Source: Medicago truncatula
Lineage: Eukaryota > Streptophyta > Magnoliopsida > Fabales > Fabaceae
NCBI RefSeq assembly: GCF_003473485.1
Contig: NC_053042.1
Location: 10,188,501-10,252,500, forward strand
Length of the DNA stretch: 64,000 bases
Reading direction: 5' to 3'
Both the position numbers and the translations under genes were made by a program. This document shows, piece by piece, positions 49,686-61,340 of this stretch (positions are counted from its first letter, which is position 1; each line of letters begins with the position of its first letter). Below the pieces are notes generated by a model that saw nothing but the letters and a program-made list of their open reading frames with translations, did no database searches and was not told where the DNA came from.

Positions 49686-51797
49686 TGGTGGATCAAAAGC
49701 TACACATTTGAGCTTCTAGAATTTATGGTGAGAGAAATCTAAATTCTAGTGACATTGTCCACCACTCAACCAAACACAACATTATAAGTGTTGCCACTTT
49801 TTTTTTTTTTTGAGAATTCTAAGTGTTGCTTTGCTTGTAATGTTTCTGATGCCAAAGTATTTCAAATATACTATAATTATTTGGAATTTAGACATGAGAG
49901 TAGATAAAAGTAAGTTTGCAAATTAACATTGTATTTGGACTATTGTATGAAATATGTATTCATCAAACACCAGATTGAGATGCGATAGTTTATCATTGCT
50001 TCACTTATCTTATCTACCAAATGTATCCTAAACCGAATTGACGATACAAATTAATTTAATTTACGGCAAAATTGTCATTTTAGGTGGAATTTGCTGAGTC
50101 AACATGACAACATAGTTTGTGTCACATCACTAATCACATGCCACATCACTAATCAAATGAGATTATGACTAAAACTAAAATGATTAAAATTTGTAGTGGT
50201 TGATTGAAAGGATTAATAAGTTTAATGACAAAAATTCAAATGACACCTATTTGCAAGCTGATTAGGCTCTAATAATTTTTAAGTCTGGGTTCAGTGAGTC
50301 TAAGTTTATGTAATTTGAATTCTTTTTTCACCCTATGCTTTTTTTCGTGCTGCATCTGATTTGACTTTGAAGGATTAAAGAGTTGTGTTGGCTTTTTGTA
50401 AAAATCTTTTCTACAATCCGGAAGAAAAGAAAGCAGCAGAGGAAGAGAAAAATCAACACAAATATTTATCTTGGTTCATCGCGCAATTCAGAAAATTAAC
50501 ATATATGTAGCGGTGTCGGTGTCCTATATTTTTTACACTAGCGGTGTCGAAGTTTCAGTGTCGTGTCCGGTGTCCGTGTTGGAGTCCATGCTTCATAGCC
50601 TAAAATAAATAAATAAAATTAAAGACAACAAGAGTGACCGACATACAAGATTCAAGATTGAGACTTGAGAACAAAAAGGAAATTGAACAAGAAGATAGAT
50701 TGACAACCAAAGAGATTGAGCTTTATGATTTACGATTGCAGTAGACATAATAGAAGAGCGGCTGCAAGATAGGGTTTTTATCTCAACAAATGATTCTTTG
50801 TTTGCTTTTATAGCATATGAGTTGGTTTAGGGTTAGGTGTTAATGGTCGACTCAAACTAGTTGGGTGGCCGCGAAATCCGCTTTCTCCAAACGCACCGCT
50901 TTGAAGCGTTACAACATTGTTCATTTTTGGCCGCTCCGGACCGTGATAGCTGCCATTATTGACAACAGAGATTATACTAGATATAAAGAAAATAATCCAT
51001 TTCAGCTCTTTTGAGTTGATTTTTTCTCTTTTCAAAAATGCCCTCAATTTTTAATAGAAATAACACATGTAACAAATAGATAAGAATAAATTTAAATATT
51101 AAAAAAATGTAACAAACACGAAATGAATATATATGGCTTATTATTTTCCTTTATCATTTAAAAAGTGTAACAAACTAAATGAGTATATTTATACTTACTT
51201 TTTTAGATTATATATTTTTGTTTATATTATTCATGTCATTGAAATGGATAATCATGGTTAGTTTGATTTGTTATAAATTGAAAGCAACAAACATTTATAT
51301 TTGTAGTTTTAATCAAAAATCAAAATTTCATAAAAAAATAAAAATAAATAAAAACCGTTCATAATTTTCAAATAGCCTTAGTTCACCGTGTGAAATGATT
51401 TTTGTGGATCAAATGCTTTTTGATAGGGTTTATTGTTCACAACCCCTATTGATCAAATTAGCTTTACGAGATGAATAATCACAAAAGTATAACATTTTTT
51501 ATAACATTTTCTTTTAATTGAAGAAATACAAATAAGCATTAAAACTCACAAGTACAAGTAGAGAGGTTGAAGTTCGAATCTTGATCACGACATCCAACCT
51601 AACAATTTCGGTATTTTTGTCGGTTGAGTTAAGACTCGTAGAATTTTTTGAAGAACATTCTATTTAGTTGTGTTAATAAATCTCATTAGTTTAGCCTCCT
51701 TGTAATCTAAGTTGTGTTTAACTTCATGGGTAGAGTCAACCAGATACATAAAATTAATGTTGACATGTTTGGATGATATTGATTGGAATTGATTTTG
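49686..51797. other. intergenic DNA
   Basis: No gene recognised. 50594-50870 is a repeat copy (listed separately). Confidence 0.45.
50594..50870 (-). repeat. promoter-like repeated segment, copy 1
   Basis: Very similar to 57187-57530 (for example agattgagacttgagaacaa, gaacaagaagatagattgac, gggttaggtgttaatgg). Read on the minus strand, both have a TATAAAA sequence followed by a CT-rich leader (tgttctcaagtctcaatctt), so the unit looks like a gene's 5' end. Only this copy has an ATG soon after (near 50750). Confidence 0.6.
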
Positions 51798-51812
51798 TAT
51801 TTATGATTAATT

Positions 51813-51988
51813 CTTTTTTTTTTGCTTTCGCACCGGTTTCCGACCCACCAAAGGTGGGCGAGTAATCCGGCTCATGCGTAGAGGCATGGGCACTGGCCAA
51901 GCGTTGTTCTTTATGGGAATTGAATCCGGTATTCCCCAGATACGTCCTTGGAAGGAGCACCTTGCCACTGGAGCCCAAACAACTTGAT
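51813..51988 (-). mobile_element. SINE with 15-base target duplication
   Basis: The minus strand reads ctccagtggcaaggtgctcc (A-box-like), then ggattcaattcc (B-box-like), a G/C-rich body (gggtcggaaaccggtgcg) and an A-rich tail. The 15-base perfect duplication tatttatgattaatt lies at 51798-51812 and 51989-52003. Confidence 0.9.
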
Positions 51989-52380
51989 TATTTATGATTA
52001 ATTTTAACTTAACTATGATTGATATATTTTGACTCTAATAAGTATGATTCAGTATATTCAAATTTATTGTACAATTAATTTTTAAGTGAAATCATAAATC
52101 ACTTCACATTCAACTCATTTTGAACTAAAATCATTTTTTTTTGTTACAAAGAACCAATCGCACAATGTATTGGTACAATGCAATAAAGAAACAAACATAG
52201 AAGTGCAATGGTTTTTTTCATAGGCCAAGTTCCTCAGAGACTGAAACAAACATGGAAGTTCATTGCAAATATAGATGAAATTAAAATAAATTTGAAAATA
52301 AAAACTTTTCCTAAAATTTTTAACTGCATGGACTTTGTAGTTTGCATAGCTGACAAATGTGTTTTCCCTGAAGAATGAAA

Positions 52381-53547
52381 TCATTCAACCCCACGCCTGC
52401 CTCTTGCATCTTTATACAAAATAAGAGCTTCCTGCATTATCTCAGGTCGAGCCACTGCTTTCGCTCTTTCTTTACTTGATGGATGGCTATCTAAAAACCT
52501 TGCAAGCAAAGGAAATTTTACAGGCTCGTCAAACATTGTCATCTTCTCATAGAACTTAGGAGCTTGCCGGGGATCATAGCCAGCGGCTGCCATTAGTAGA
52601 AGCCCAATGTAATCCGCTTCAAATTCACACTTGTAAATTGTGAGCGAAAAGGACCGTTGGTTTAGAGTAGATGAAACACAATTCTACTTCCGTACTCCAG
52701 GTAAGGCATGCAACTCAAAATAAACTAAAGAAGCCATGTCAAATCATGAGATTAAAGGGAAGAACAAGTAGTATAAATTAACAAACGTAAGAACAGATGA
52801 CATTGATGAACAATTAAAGAACTAAACAGTAAATCAATGTATTAGAAAAAGAGAGATAATGACTTAATCTTACCGATGACTAATCCAATTCCTTACTGTT
52901 TCGTAAAAATCAATGAGGACAAATAGATTAAGCACACAGTCTATCATAGAAATCAACTCGACCTTTGTACACATTTCAACTCCATGCCGAGCCATAATAT
53001 GCGCAACCTCATGTGCAAGCATAGTTGCTAACTCTACATCACTTGAATGAAGCTCAATGAGAGCAGTGGATGCAATAATCTTCCCTCCCGAGCAAACTAT
53101 AGCAAAATAATCAGTAACATCATCACCGGTCACAATCAAAATCTCCCAATTCAATTCATCCAAATGAGACAAAGAAGGTGGTAGCTTTCGGGTCATACAC
53201 AACCAAACACGACGCACAAAGCCATATTGAGAAATATCCTCAGAAATAGACCTCATTTTATTGATCTCTGTATGCATTGCACCAATAATATTTTCGGCAA
53301 TCCTTGTAACCCGAACAACATGTGAATGTGTTGAAACCAATATCTTCCCTTGAAACTCTTGTTTCCACTCTTCAACACATTTCTGACCAGAAATCCTCTC
53401 GATGGAAGCTTTTGTTGGATCAATGTAACGCGTTCGATTGATGTAAGGACTAATTTCAGCGTTTTGTAAGCGGAATACAATGCGTCAAGATATTGCAGCT
53501 GAAGCAAACGAAGCAGCGGCAAGAGTCAAATATTTGAGCTTTTCCAT
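52381..53547 (-). pseudogene. OMA1: OMA1-like M48 metallopeptidase, probably disabled
   Basis: Family role: zinc metallopeptidase of the inner mitochondrial membrane that acts in protein quality control. Minus-strand exon 53547-52874 starts MEKLKYLTLAAASFASAAIS, then hits an in-frame TGA at 53487-53485, and continues open through LDELNWEILIVTGD to the catalytic LAHEVAHIMARHGVE (HExxH). It ends at CG|GTAAG. The last exon, about 52635-52381, encodes CEFEADYIGLLLMAAAGYDP, with the E-A-D third-ligand motif, and ends RGRRGVE. Joining needs one base before TGT, but the genome reads ttacaag instead of ttacagg, so splicing at the available AG shifts the frame. Two independent lesions argue for a pseudogene, or for use of a later start and another acceptor. 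Confidence 0.75.
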
Positions 53548-54300
53548 TGCTGTATGAAGAGTAACCAGAAGCCATATTGTTAATGGTAAATCTCATTTCA
53601 TATGTAAAAGTGAGTAATTATTTCATATAAAGTATGTCAGCAAACAAATCCAAGAATGGATTCTGACGATTAAAATATAATTTTACCTATTCAAAAGAAA
53701 CTACATAACAATATACTATCATTGATAGAACTCCCAAAAACAATGCCAACAAACATACACATGTTAGCAAACTATATCTCATACACAATCACAAGTATAC
53801 ATGCATATAAGCAGCATTAAACAAGTTTAGTTTGTAAAAATAGTTGCTAAGGAAAAAAGTTTAGTTTGTAAATCCATATGAAAAAGATTAGTTTATAAAT
53901 AACTTACTTAGGAAGTTCATACCTCTAATGTCCATATCCACTTAGAAAAGCAAACATGAACAATAACCTCGAGCATCGAAAAGCAATTTTTGGTGTCCGA
54001 CACCATATACATATATGGTATAGATACAATTTCGTTTTTGAATTCGTTTTTTTTTTTTGTCTCCAAGTCACATCCATTGTTATAAATGTATTTTTATACG
54101 GTGTCAAATTTTAGATATTCAGATAACATCACTCTTCACTCTAAACAAATTGAAATCACTCTAAACATATGCATTTACCAACAATGATGAAAACTGAAAA
54201 GTGATGAAATTGTTACCTGAAAAACCCTAAATTTCCTTCACATTTGTGTGGTGATTGAGAAGAGAATGAGGAGAAGAAGGGTAGTGAAGATTGTGAGAGT
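53548..54300 (-). other. upstream introns and leader of the OMA1-like locus
   Basis: An acceptor (tacag|caatgg) directly precedes the ATG at 53547, so a 5'UTR exon should lie upstream, possibly around 54230-54300. No other gene seen. Confidence 0.4.
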
Positions 54301-54330
54301 AAGAATGGAACAGAAAACCAACTAACTAAC

Positions 54331-54540
54331 GTTGTGTCTGTCTCAAGATAAAGTTGAGTAAGATAGCATGGACCCCTCATTAGTTTAACGTGTCACGTGT
54401 GGATACAGAATGAATCAAAGCCAACAATACCACAAGTTATTGGACTAATTATGTGGTTCATTCTCTATCCACACTTGACACATTGAACAAATGAGGGGTC
54501 CATGCTATCTTACTCAACTTTATCTTGAGACAGACACAGC
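54331..54540. mobile_element. foldback element or MITE with 84-bp arms
   Basis: 54331-54415 and 54457-54540 are inverted copies (gttgtgtctgtctcaagata / tatcttgagacagacacagc). They are almost identical over the outer 50 bases, with a loop of about 40. The left arm contains a G-box, CACGTG (54394-54399). Target duplication not resolved. Confidence 0.8.
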
Positions 54541-54822
54541 AAGATTTATAAAGTAGTTATTAATATTCAATGAATAAGATCCCAAAAAATAAAAAATAAT
54601 CAACAATTTGGTCGGAAAAAAAGTCAATTATAAAAACGAGGATATTACAGAAAATCAAAAGTGAACTTGTATGAACCAAATAATTTCTTTTTCGCCTCCA
54701 TCCAAACACACCCTTAGGCAAAAAGAAATCTTACTTATGAACCATAAAATTAAAAAAAAATAATAGACGAATCGAAGCGAAATACTATTGAAAAATTTGG
54801 GAAGAATTGAGTTTAACTATTT

Positions 54823-55060
54823 ACCTTAGGACCTATATGGCCACTCTTCCAAAGTGAAGTAGTGTTTGTTTTCCAATCAGGACAAACCCTAATTATGTTG
54901 TTATCATTGTTGTTACTACAAGAGCAACACGACCATTTACACGGTCTTATCATCACTAAACAAAACACTATTAGGTTTTACTATGATTGCAAAACAAGCA
55001 CTATGATTGCAAAACAAGCACTACTCCACTTTGGAGAAGTGGTCCTATCGGTCCTAAGGT
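54823..55060. mobile_element. second foldback MITE
   Basis: The ends accttaggacctatatggcc and, inverted, accttaggaccgataggacc continue as paired arms of about 45 bases. Inside is a 20-base direct duplication (actatgattgcaaaacaagc twice, near 54979-55018). Confidence 0.7.
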
Positions 55061-55290
55061 GATTAGTTAATCTCTCTTCTCCTCAAGTTTTTCACTATTG
55101 TTTCTTTTACCATCAAGTTACCCTTGGATTTTATGTCACGATCCACTAAAGTTCAATCATTTCGCTTCCATCCGTATCTTTTTTATGACATTCATTTCAA
55201 AAATGAGATTTTTTTCTAAGAAAATAAGAAATTCTTACACAAACTTACACTACCCCTTGTTTTTAGTAAATTTTGGTTATAAAAAATATA

Positions 55291-55469
55291 GGGTTAATGG
55301 TGCTTTACCCCCCGTAATATAGGTCATTTTTTGTTTTCCCCTTGTAAAATATTTTTTTTTATTTATCCCCTTTAAAAAAAAAAAAATTGTTGAATACCCC
55401 CCTAATAGGTCATAAAAAAACGAAAAATTCAAAAATGACTATATTACAGGAGGTAAAGCACCATTAACC
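55291..55469. mobile_element. Mutator-type MITE
   Basis: Terminal inverted repeats gggttaatggtgctttacc and ggtaaagcaccattaacc, flanked by the perfect 9-base duplication aaaaatata (55282-55290 and 55470-55478). A 9-base duplication is the Mutator hallmark. Confidence 0.85.
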
Positions 55470-55479
55470 AAAAATATAT

Positions 55480-56246
55480 TGTAAAAAGATGAATTAGTGA
55501 TAAAAAAAAAAATGAATTAATCTTTAATCTCATTGCTAAATGTTAGAAACATCCGAATATTACAAATCAATTTTTTTTTATGCCTCATGTCCTCTGTATT
55601 TGCAATATATCGGTAGTAATTTTTTCTGTCAATCAAAATTTATTATTTTTATGTCTCTAATTGGACATAAAAAAAATAAACTTACACAAATATCATACAA
55701 TCAACCAAGAGTCACAACAGACAAAAAAACAAAAAAAAAACATGAAAAAAATGATTACAAAGTGAACAAAAACAAATGCAGTGTCACTAAGAAAGTAGTT
55801 TCATGTATTTATTTTAAAAAAAGCTTACACAAATGAAAAACTGTCAACTCAAAGTAACAACATAAACAAAAAAAAAAAGGAAGCAAACTAAGATATAATT
55901 AGTTTCTATACTGATGCAAATCAATAAGAAACCATATTCATATATTTACTGTAACAAAAACTTACATAAATGGTACACGATCAACTAAGAATCACAACAA
56001 AACATACATAATCAACTAAGAATGAACTATGAAAATCATTAAAGAACAAACCTTAGAGAATGTCTTCCTCTGTTAACCCAAGTGTCAAATCTTTCAAGTT
56101 CTTAAACAAAAAGAAATATCAAATTGTTACTTTGATACAATCACTAATGCAGAAATGATAAGAAGAAAATTCAAAAGGGAAAAGGAAAGGATAAGATTAA
56201 GGGAGTGAAACCCTAACAAACAAACAAAAAAAACTAAAATAACAAA
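55480..56246. other. AT-rich intergenic DNA
   Basis: Poly(A)-rich; repeated phrases such as tcaaccaagagtcacaac, tcaactaagaatcacaac and cttacacaaatatcatac indicate short tandem-like degeneracy. No gene. Confidence 0.45.
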
Positions 56247-56490
56247 CCTTTAGAACTTTACTATTGTTGGTGTCCTCTAGTCCGTAAATTCATAGTAGGA
56301 AGAAAAAGAAAATGGAAAATCATAAACATGTTAGTTCACATTTGAAATCAAAAACAAAAAACCCTAAAATGAAAAACGATAAAAATAAAGTAGAGACAAC
56401 GAGAGTCAGAAAAAAAAAGATTCATGATCCAAGGTTGAGATCGAGAGAAGAAAATGAAATAGAACGAGAACAAGAGTAAAATAACAAACC
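56247..56490 (-). repeat. promoter-like repeated segment, diverged copy
   Basis: Parallels 57187-57400 (tttactattgttggtgtcct, gagacaacgagagtcag, aaggttgagatcgagag), but is more diverged than the 50594 and 57187 copies are from each other. Confidence 0.5.
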
Positions 56491-56498
56491 TTTTGAAC

Positions 56499-57187
56499 CA
56501 GGGGCGTAGCCCTTCATATGGGAGGGGTAGCCTTGGCTACCCCAAAAAAAAAAAATCTTGAAGTGGTCGGTATGTATTTTTATCCAGCTACTCCAAATAA
56601 TAAATATTGAGCTACCCTAAATAAATTCCGTTGCAAAAATTAACATAAATAATAAAGTAAAAAATTACTACAAGATTGATAGATTTATTTGTATTTGTTT
56701 GATACTCCCGATCTCAATAACAACAATAGAGAAACTTTTTTCAACAATAAAAATTATCAAGACAATAGTCATTGACAAACTAAATGGACGGTGAGTTTCT
56801 TGCAAATAACCTATTTATTCACATTTGAAAAAACATTATTAATCTATTATTAAACAGTCAATTATTGATGAAATTGAGTTCTTGAAACGCATTTTGCCCG
56901 ACGTTTTTAAATAGCGATTTTTATGTTAATTTTCTAAGATTTGTTAATTTTAGTCCTTAATTTTTTTGTTAGAGATTAAATTCAAGACTAAAAGTACTTT
57001 GTTTTTGTAAAATTTTAAAAAACTGAGATAAAAATTGAATACTTTTTATTAAGGACTAAACCTAAAAAATTATAATTTATGTGACTAAAAATATATTTTA
57101 TCCTTTAAAATATATGTTCGTTTTAAAAATAAAAATAAAATCTTTATAGCTGACCCCTGCATAAATTTTTTGCGAGCTTCGCCGCTG
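56499..57187. mobile_element. hAT-type non-autonomous element, 689 bp
   Basis: Terminal inverted repeats caggggcgtagcccttc and, on the other strand, cagcggcgaagctcgc, with a perfect 8-base duplication ttttgaac at 56491-56498 and 57188-57195. No transposase frame. End sequence is related to the 34774-35001 MITE. Confidence 0.9.
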
Positions 57188-57530
57188 TTTTGAACTCTAC
57201 TATTGTTGTTGTCCTTTGATCAAGATCTTCAAATAAGATGAAAGAAAAATGAAAACCATAAACGTGTTGGTAAAAATTCCAAATCAAAACCGTTTAAACC
57301 CTACAATAAAAATAAATTAGAGACAACAAGAGTGACTGACAAACACGATCCAAGATTGAGACTTGAGAACAAAAAGGAAATTGAACAAGAAGATAGATTG
57401 ACTACCAAAGAGATTGAGATAGGGTTTCTATCTCAACAAATGATTTTTTTGTTTGTTTTTATAGCAGCATATGAGTTGGGTTAGGGTTAGATGTTAATGG
57501 GTCGACTCAAACTGGTTGGGTGGTAGTATA
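57188..57530 (-). repeat. promoter-like repeated segment, copy 2
   Basis: Strongly similar to 50594-50870, including the minus-strand TATAAAA. The region equivalent to the ATG of the first copy is deleted. Confidence 0.6.
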
Positions 57531-58720
57531 TTAGCCCAATAAAATTTAAGTTATAATTGTGTTCGATTCTATACCTTCCAACTAGACTGCCCCAATATTT
57601 AATCATAGGAGACCGCATTTATCACATGTTGACATATATATCCCCAAGCCACTCGACATGTTTGTAAGCGAAACGATCAATTTTGGTCAGGTATAGAATC
57701 CATGTCTAACCCAAAAATCATGTATCCTACTTATACGGTACACTTGCAAATTAAGGTGTATCGGTACTCCTACTTTAAAAATCTTTAAATTAACTATTAT
57801 TTTTATGGAATAAAGAGGTATTTGTTGATATTTATATTTTAGAAAATATCATTTCACAAGAAAAAATATCATTTTATTGTTTATAAAAATCATAATAATT
57901 TCTTTTTTACTTTTTATTGTAAAAAATAATCAAAATTCTCTATTATGAGTACTAAAAATTCAGAAAAATTAAATTTTATTTCGTCGACGTTTTTGGTAAA
58001 TAAGATTTAATTATTATAATTATAGATGATAGAAAACAATTTTTCTCTTCAAAAAATAACACATTTAACTATTAAATTTAATGGTTGGGTGTACCATAGA
58101 ATTTGCCTATATATATATGAGACAGAATCCGTTGACATCAAATATCATCCGTCAGTTATTTTAATTCAAAGGCCCATAATTAATCCGTGTTTCTTTTTCT
58201 TGTGTATCATTTCTCTCACTCACACACAATTATTGCTTCTAGTGATTGAAGAACTCAAAATCGAAAACATGGAGCAATGATACTCGTAATTCTTTCCTGG
58301 GAAAATTGTTTTTCTCTTCCCCATACCTATGAATATTATTATTCTTGTCCGTATCTCCTTCCCTCTTATTTAACTCATATGTATTGCAGCACATGAAGGA
58401 AATTTATGTCAAGCTTATTATAACAGTTACAATTTGATGAGTTTCCTTCAAAAAAAAATTACAATTGGATGACTTTTAGTCCCCAAAGAATTTTGCATTG
58501 ACTTTTAGTCCTCGGAAATTGTTCAATCATCACTTTTAGTCACTACTTTTAGATCAATTATTGTGCAGTCTTCATATTTTTGAATGAAAAATTCTAGGAA
58601 TGTTTAGAATATAATAAGAATCTCTCCCAGAAAACTTATATTTTTTTAACATAACATAAATTAAATATGATTTTTTAAGCGCCAAAAGCATAAAAATTCA
58701 TATTTAATTTATGTTTCTAA
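57531..58720. other. intergenic DNA
   Basis: No gene recognised. A leader-like stretch with ctcactcacacacaattatt ends in atggagcaatga near 58269, a three-codon ORF. Confidence 0.4.
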
Positions 58721-58721
58721 C

Positions 58722-59165
58722 TAATGATATAATCAAAGCATAACACGTGTAAAAACACATCACGATTAAAAATTCACATATCAAAATATAATGTTTGGAA
58801 GAATACACACAATTTCCAAAATAATGATGCATTTATAATATGTCACGTGTAAGAATCTGTCACGATTAAAAACTCATCCATCAAAATACAATCTTTAGTA
58901 GAATACACGTAAGTTTTTTAGTAATGATTCAATCATAGCATGCCATTTGTAAGAACGCATCATGATTAAAAACTCACCAATCAAACTTCAATGTTTGGCA
59001 GAATACACACAAGTTTCTCAGTTATGATACAATAAAAACCTGCCATGTGTAAAAACGCGTCATGATTAAAAACTAAGTACCAATCAAAATACAATGTTTG
59101 GTGGAAAACACGTAGTATCTATGTATTTATACTATCAAAATATGCCATGTGTACTCGTGATGAGT
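58722..59165. repeat. minisatellite, about four units of 100 bp
   Basis: Units share cacgattaaaaactca, tcaaaatacaatgtttgg, agaatacac, and end near catgccatgtgtaa. Units are diverged by substitutions and small indels. Several ACGTG-type motifs (cacgtgtaa) recur. Confidence 0.8.
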
Positions 59166-59899
59166 TTATGTGTGGTTCAATGGTTATAAATAACCTTTTA
59201 TTTTTATTTAATTTCATATCATAAGTCATGAATGTACATTCAATACTCTCTTCTATGCACCATCGTTTCAATTTTTAATAATAATAATCAAAGACCGGTC
59301 ATTGTTCAAATTCACTATCATTCTCCTAGTTTGATCTTGCTCTCTAACTCTCTCATGTCTGTGCTCTCATCCTCTCTTTGAAGGTAAACTTGTATCTTAT
59401 CGATCTATAATTATTATTATTTTATTGTGAGTGATTAATCAATTTATTTTTTTCTTAACACATGACACAATCAAATCTAATTTGTGGCAAGTCGTGATGA
59501 TTAAACACACGCAAAAAACTCCCCAAATTATGCGGAAATCAAATCTATTTTGTGAAAAGAGTGTGTAGGAAGAGAATTCTGGCAATTATATAGATAATAG
59601 TTGAATAATATGATCTACAATACAAATATAAAATAAGACCTATTTTTCCTTATTTTTTTCTTGTCAAATATAAAAGAGTGTGTAGGAAGAGAATTCTGAC
59701 AATTATATAGATTTGTTATATTTACTTTACTAGATTGTAAATTGAGACAAACATCTTAGCTGATAAAATGTTTATTGTTTTGGGTTTCTACTGCTAGGTA
59801 CGAAGAAAAAAAAAAAGGCAGTTTCTATCCATGCTAAAGTCTTGCTACGAAAATTAAGAGGTGGAACTATTTAGAAACAACAAGAAGCTCAAGGAGCAG
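59166..59899. other. intergenic DNA left of the inverted repeats
   Basis: Contains a direct duplication of about 40 bases: gtgtgtaggaagagaattct followed by gacaattatatagat near 59560-59600 and again near 59672-59711. No recognised gene. Confidence 0.45.
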
Positions 59900-60312
59900 T
59901 TTGCAGGAAACAATTGTAATCCTATTCTATTTTGTCTTTAATAATTAGATAGTGCAACTAACACCACCACTAATAATACTACTAGTAGTACTATGAATGA
60001 TGATCAGTGGCCTGATAATTTATCAATCAAGAGAAGTAGATCACCTAAAGGAGAAAGTTATAGTCAAGATTCACAAACTGGTGGAACCACTAGAAGAAGA
60101 TGTGTAATTTCTCTTACTCTCTATCCTCATCAAGATGTCAACAATGTCAACATATCTTCTTCAGTTTCATCATCTTCATGGAGGAACAATATTGGTAATA
60201 GTGTCATTTCAATTATATTGAACCAGAATATGATAAATGAAGTGGATGTTGCAAGTGAATAACCAAGTAATACTACTACTCAGTCTCAAAATAATAACAC
60301 TGCATGGTAGTA
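59900..60312 (+). repeat. inverted repeat A, left arm
   Basis: Pairs with 60316-61170 on the opposite strand. Matching blocks include gagaagtagatcacc, caatgtcaacat, catcttcatggagg and ccaccactaat. The centre is gtagtactacgtggtagtac near 60310-60325, with virtually no spacer. Confidence 0.85.
59993..60262 (+). other. unrecognised serine-rich ORF in arm A
   Basis: 89 codons from an ATG, MNDDQWPDNLSIKRSRSPKG and onward, rich in S and N, with no domain I recognise. The opposite arm encodes a similar string (RSRSPKGESSSQDSQ), but its ATG is followed closely by TAG and a transposon splits it. Likely a gene fragment rather than a full gene. Confidence 0.35.
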
Positions 60313-60315
60313 CTA

Positions 60316-61170
60316 CGTGGTAGTACTACTCAATGTCTAAAATTAATTTGAGATTGAGCAATAGTACTACTTGGACCTGCACCTACAGCAACAACTTCAT
60401 TCATCATGTGTTGGTTTAACATAGTTGAAATGACGCTATTACCGATATAGTACCTCCATGAAGTTGATGAAACTAAAGAAGACATGTTGACATTGTTGAT
60501 ATCTTCTTGATGAGGATGGAGAGTAGGAGGAATTACGCGTCTTCTGCTAGAGGTTCCATCAGCTTGTGAATCTTGACTAGAACTTTCTCCTTTTGGTGAT
60601 CTACTTCTCTTTCTGGGAGCTTCTATGGTGCAGTCAGGAAACTAACTTTTTTGGAAAAGTTAATTATGATCTTAATGTTTGATTCATTTTTAAATTGTTG
60701 ATTGTTGATTAATGTTCAATAGTAATTCATCTAGTAATGCTTGCAACATTTTGGACTTACAAGGTACTATTGTATTGTTGTCATCTTTAACATACAACCA
60801 GAGTTGATGATATTATGTGATAGTCTTAAGTGTTACACTTTGTGGGGTGTTACACTTAAAACAAGGTAGGATAAAATTAGATTAAGTGTAATCTTGTTAA
60901 TCTGATGAATTGACGATACTATGAGGACTGAACTTTTGATGCCACTGTACAAACAGTGGCGTGTTACGCACTATATTTTTTATGTTACAGTTTTAACTTC
61001 ACCAAAAAAGTCATTTTCATGACTTCACCATAGAATTTTCCTCTCTTTATTCTTAAATTATCATGCCGCTAATATTCCTTCATAGTGCTACTACTAGTAT
61101 TAGTAGTGGTGGTGTTAATTCTACCATCTAAATACAAAATGGAATGACATTACTATTGTTTCAAAACTAT
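60316..61170 (-). repeat. inverted repeat A, right arm
   Basis: Reverse-complement partner of 59900-60312. It is enlarged by the 427-bp insertion at 60615-61041; removing that insertion restores collinearity of the arms. Confidence 0.82.
60615..61041. mobile_element. Mutator-like MITE nested in arm A
   Basis: Terminal inverted repeats gggagcttctatggtgcagt and ggaaaattctatggtgaagt (opposite strand). Flanked by tctctttct (60606-60614) and tctctttat (61042-61050), a 9-base duplication with one mismatch. Absent from the other arm, so it inserted after the inversion arose. Confidence 0.8.
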
Positions 61171-61340
61171 GAAACAAAACTAATTTAATTTTAATTGTTT
61201 TCTTAGTTAACAGAGATCGTAAATCTCATCCTCAACTTTTGCCAAAAAAATTATTTAAGCTATTTGGGTTGCAATTACCACTTGTTTTTGTTATTTGGAA
61301 TCCTAAATTAAGATTGAGACCATTTTTTTTCTAAACATTT

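Noticed and set aside
58026..58280. 84-codon ORF as a gene
   Set aside because: AT-rich composition, hydrophobic random-looking product, no family resemblance.
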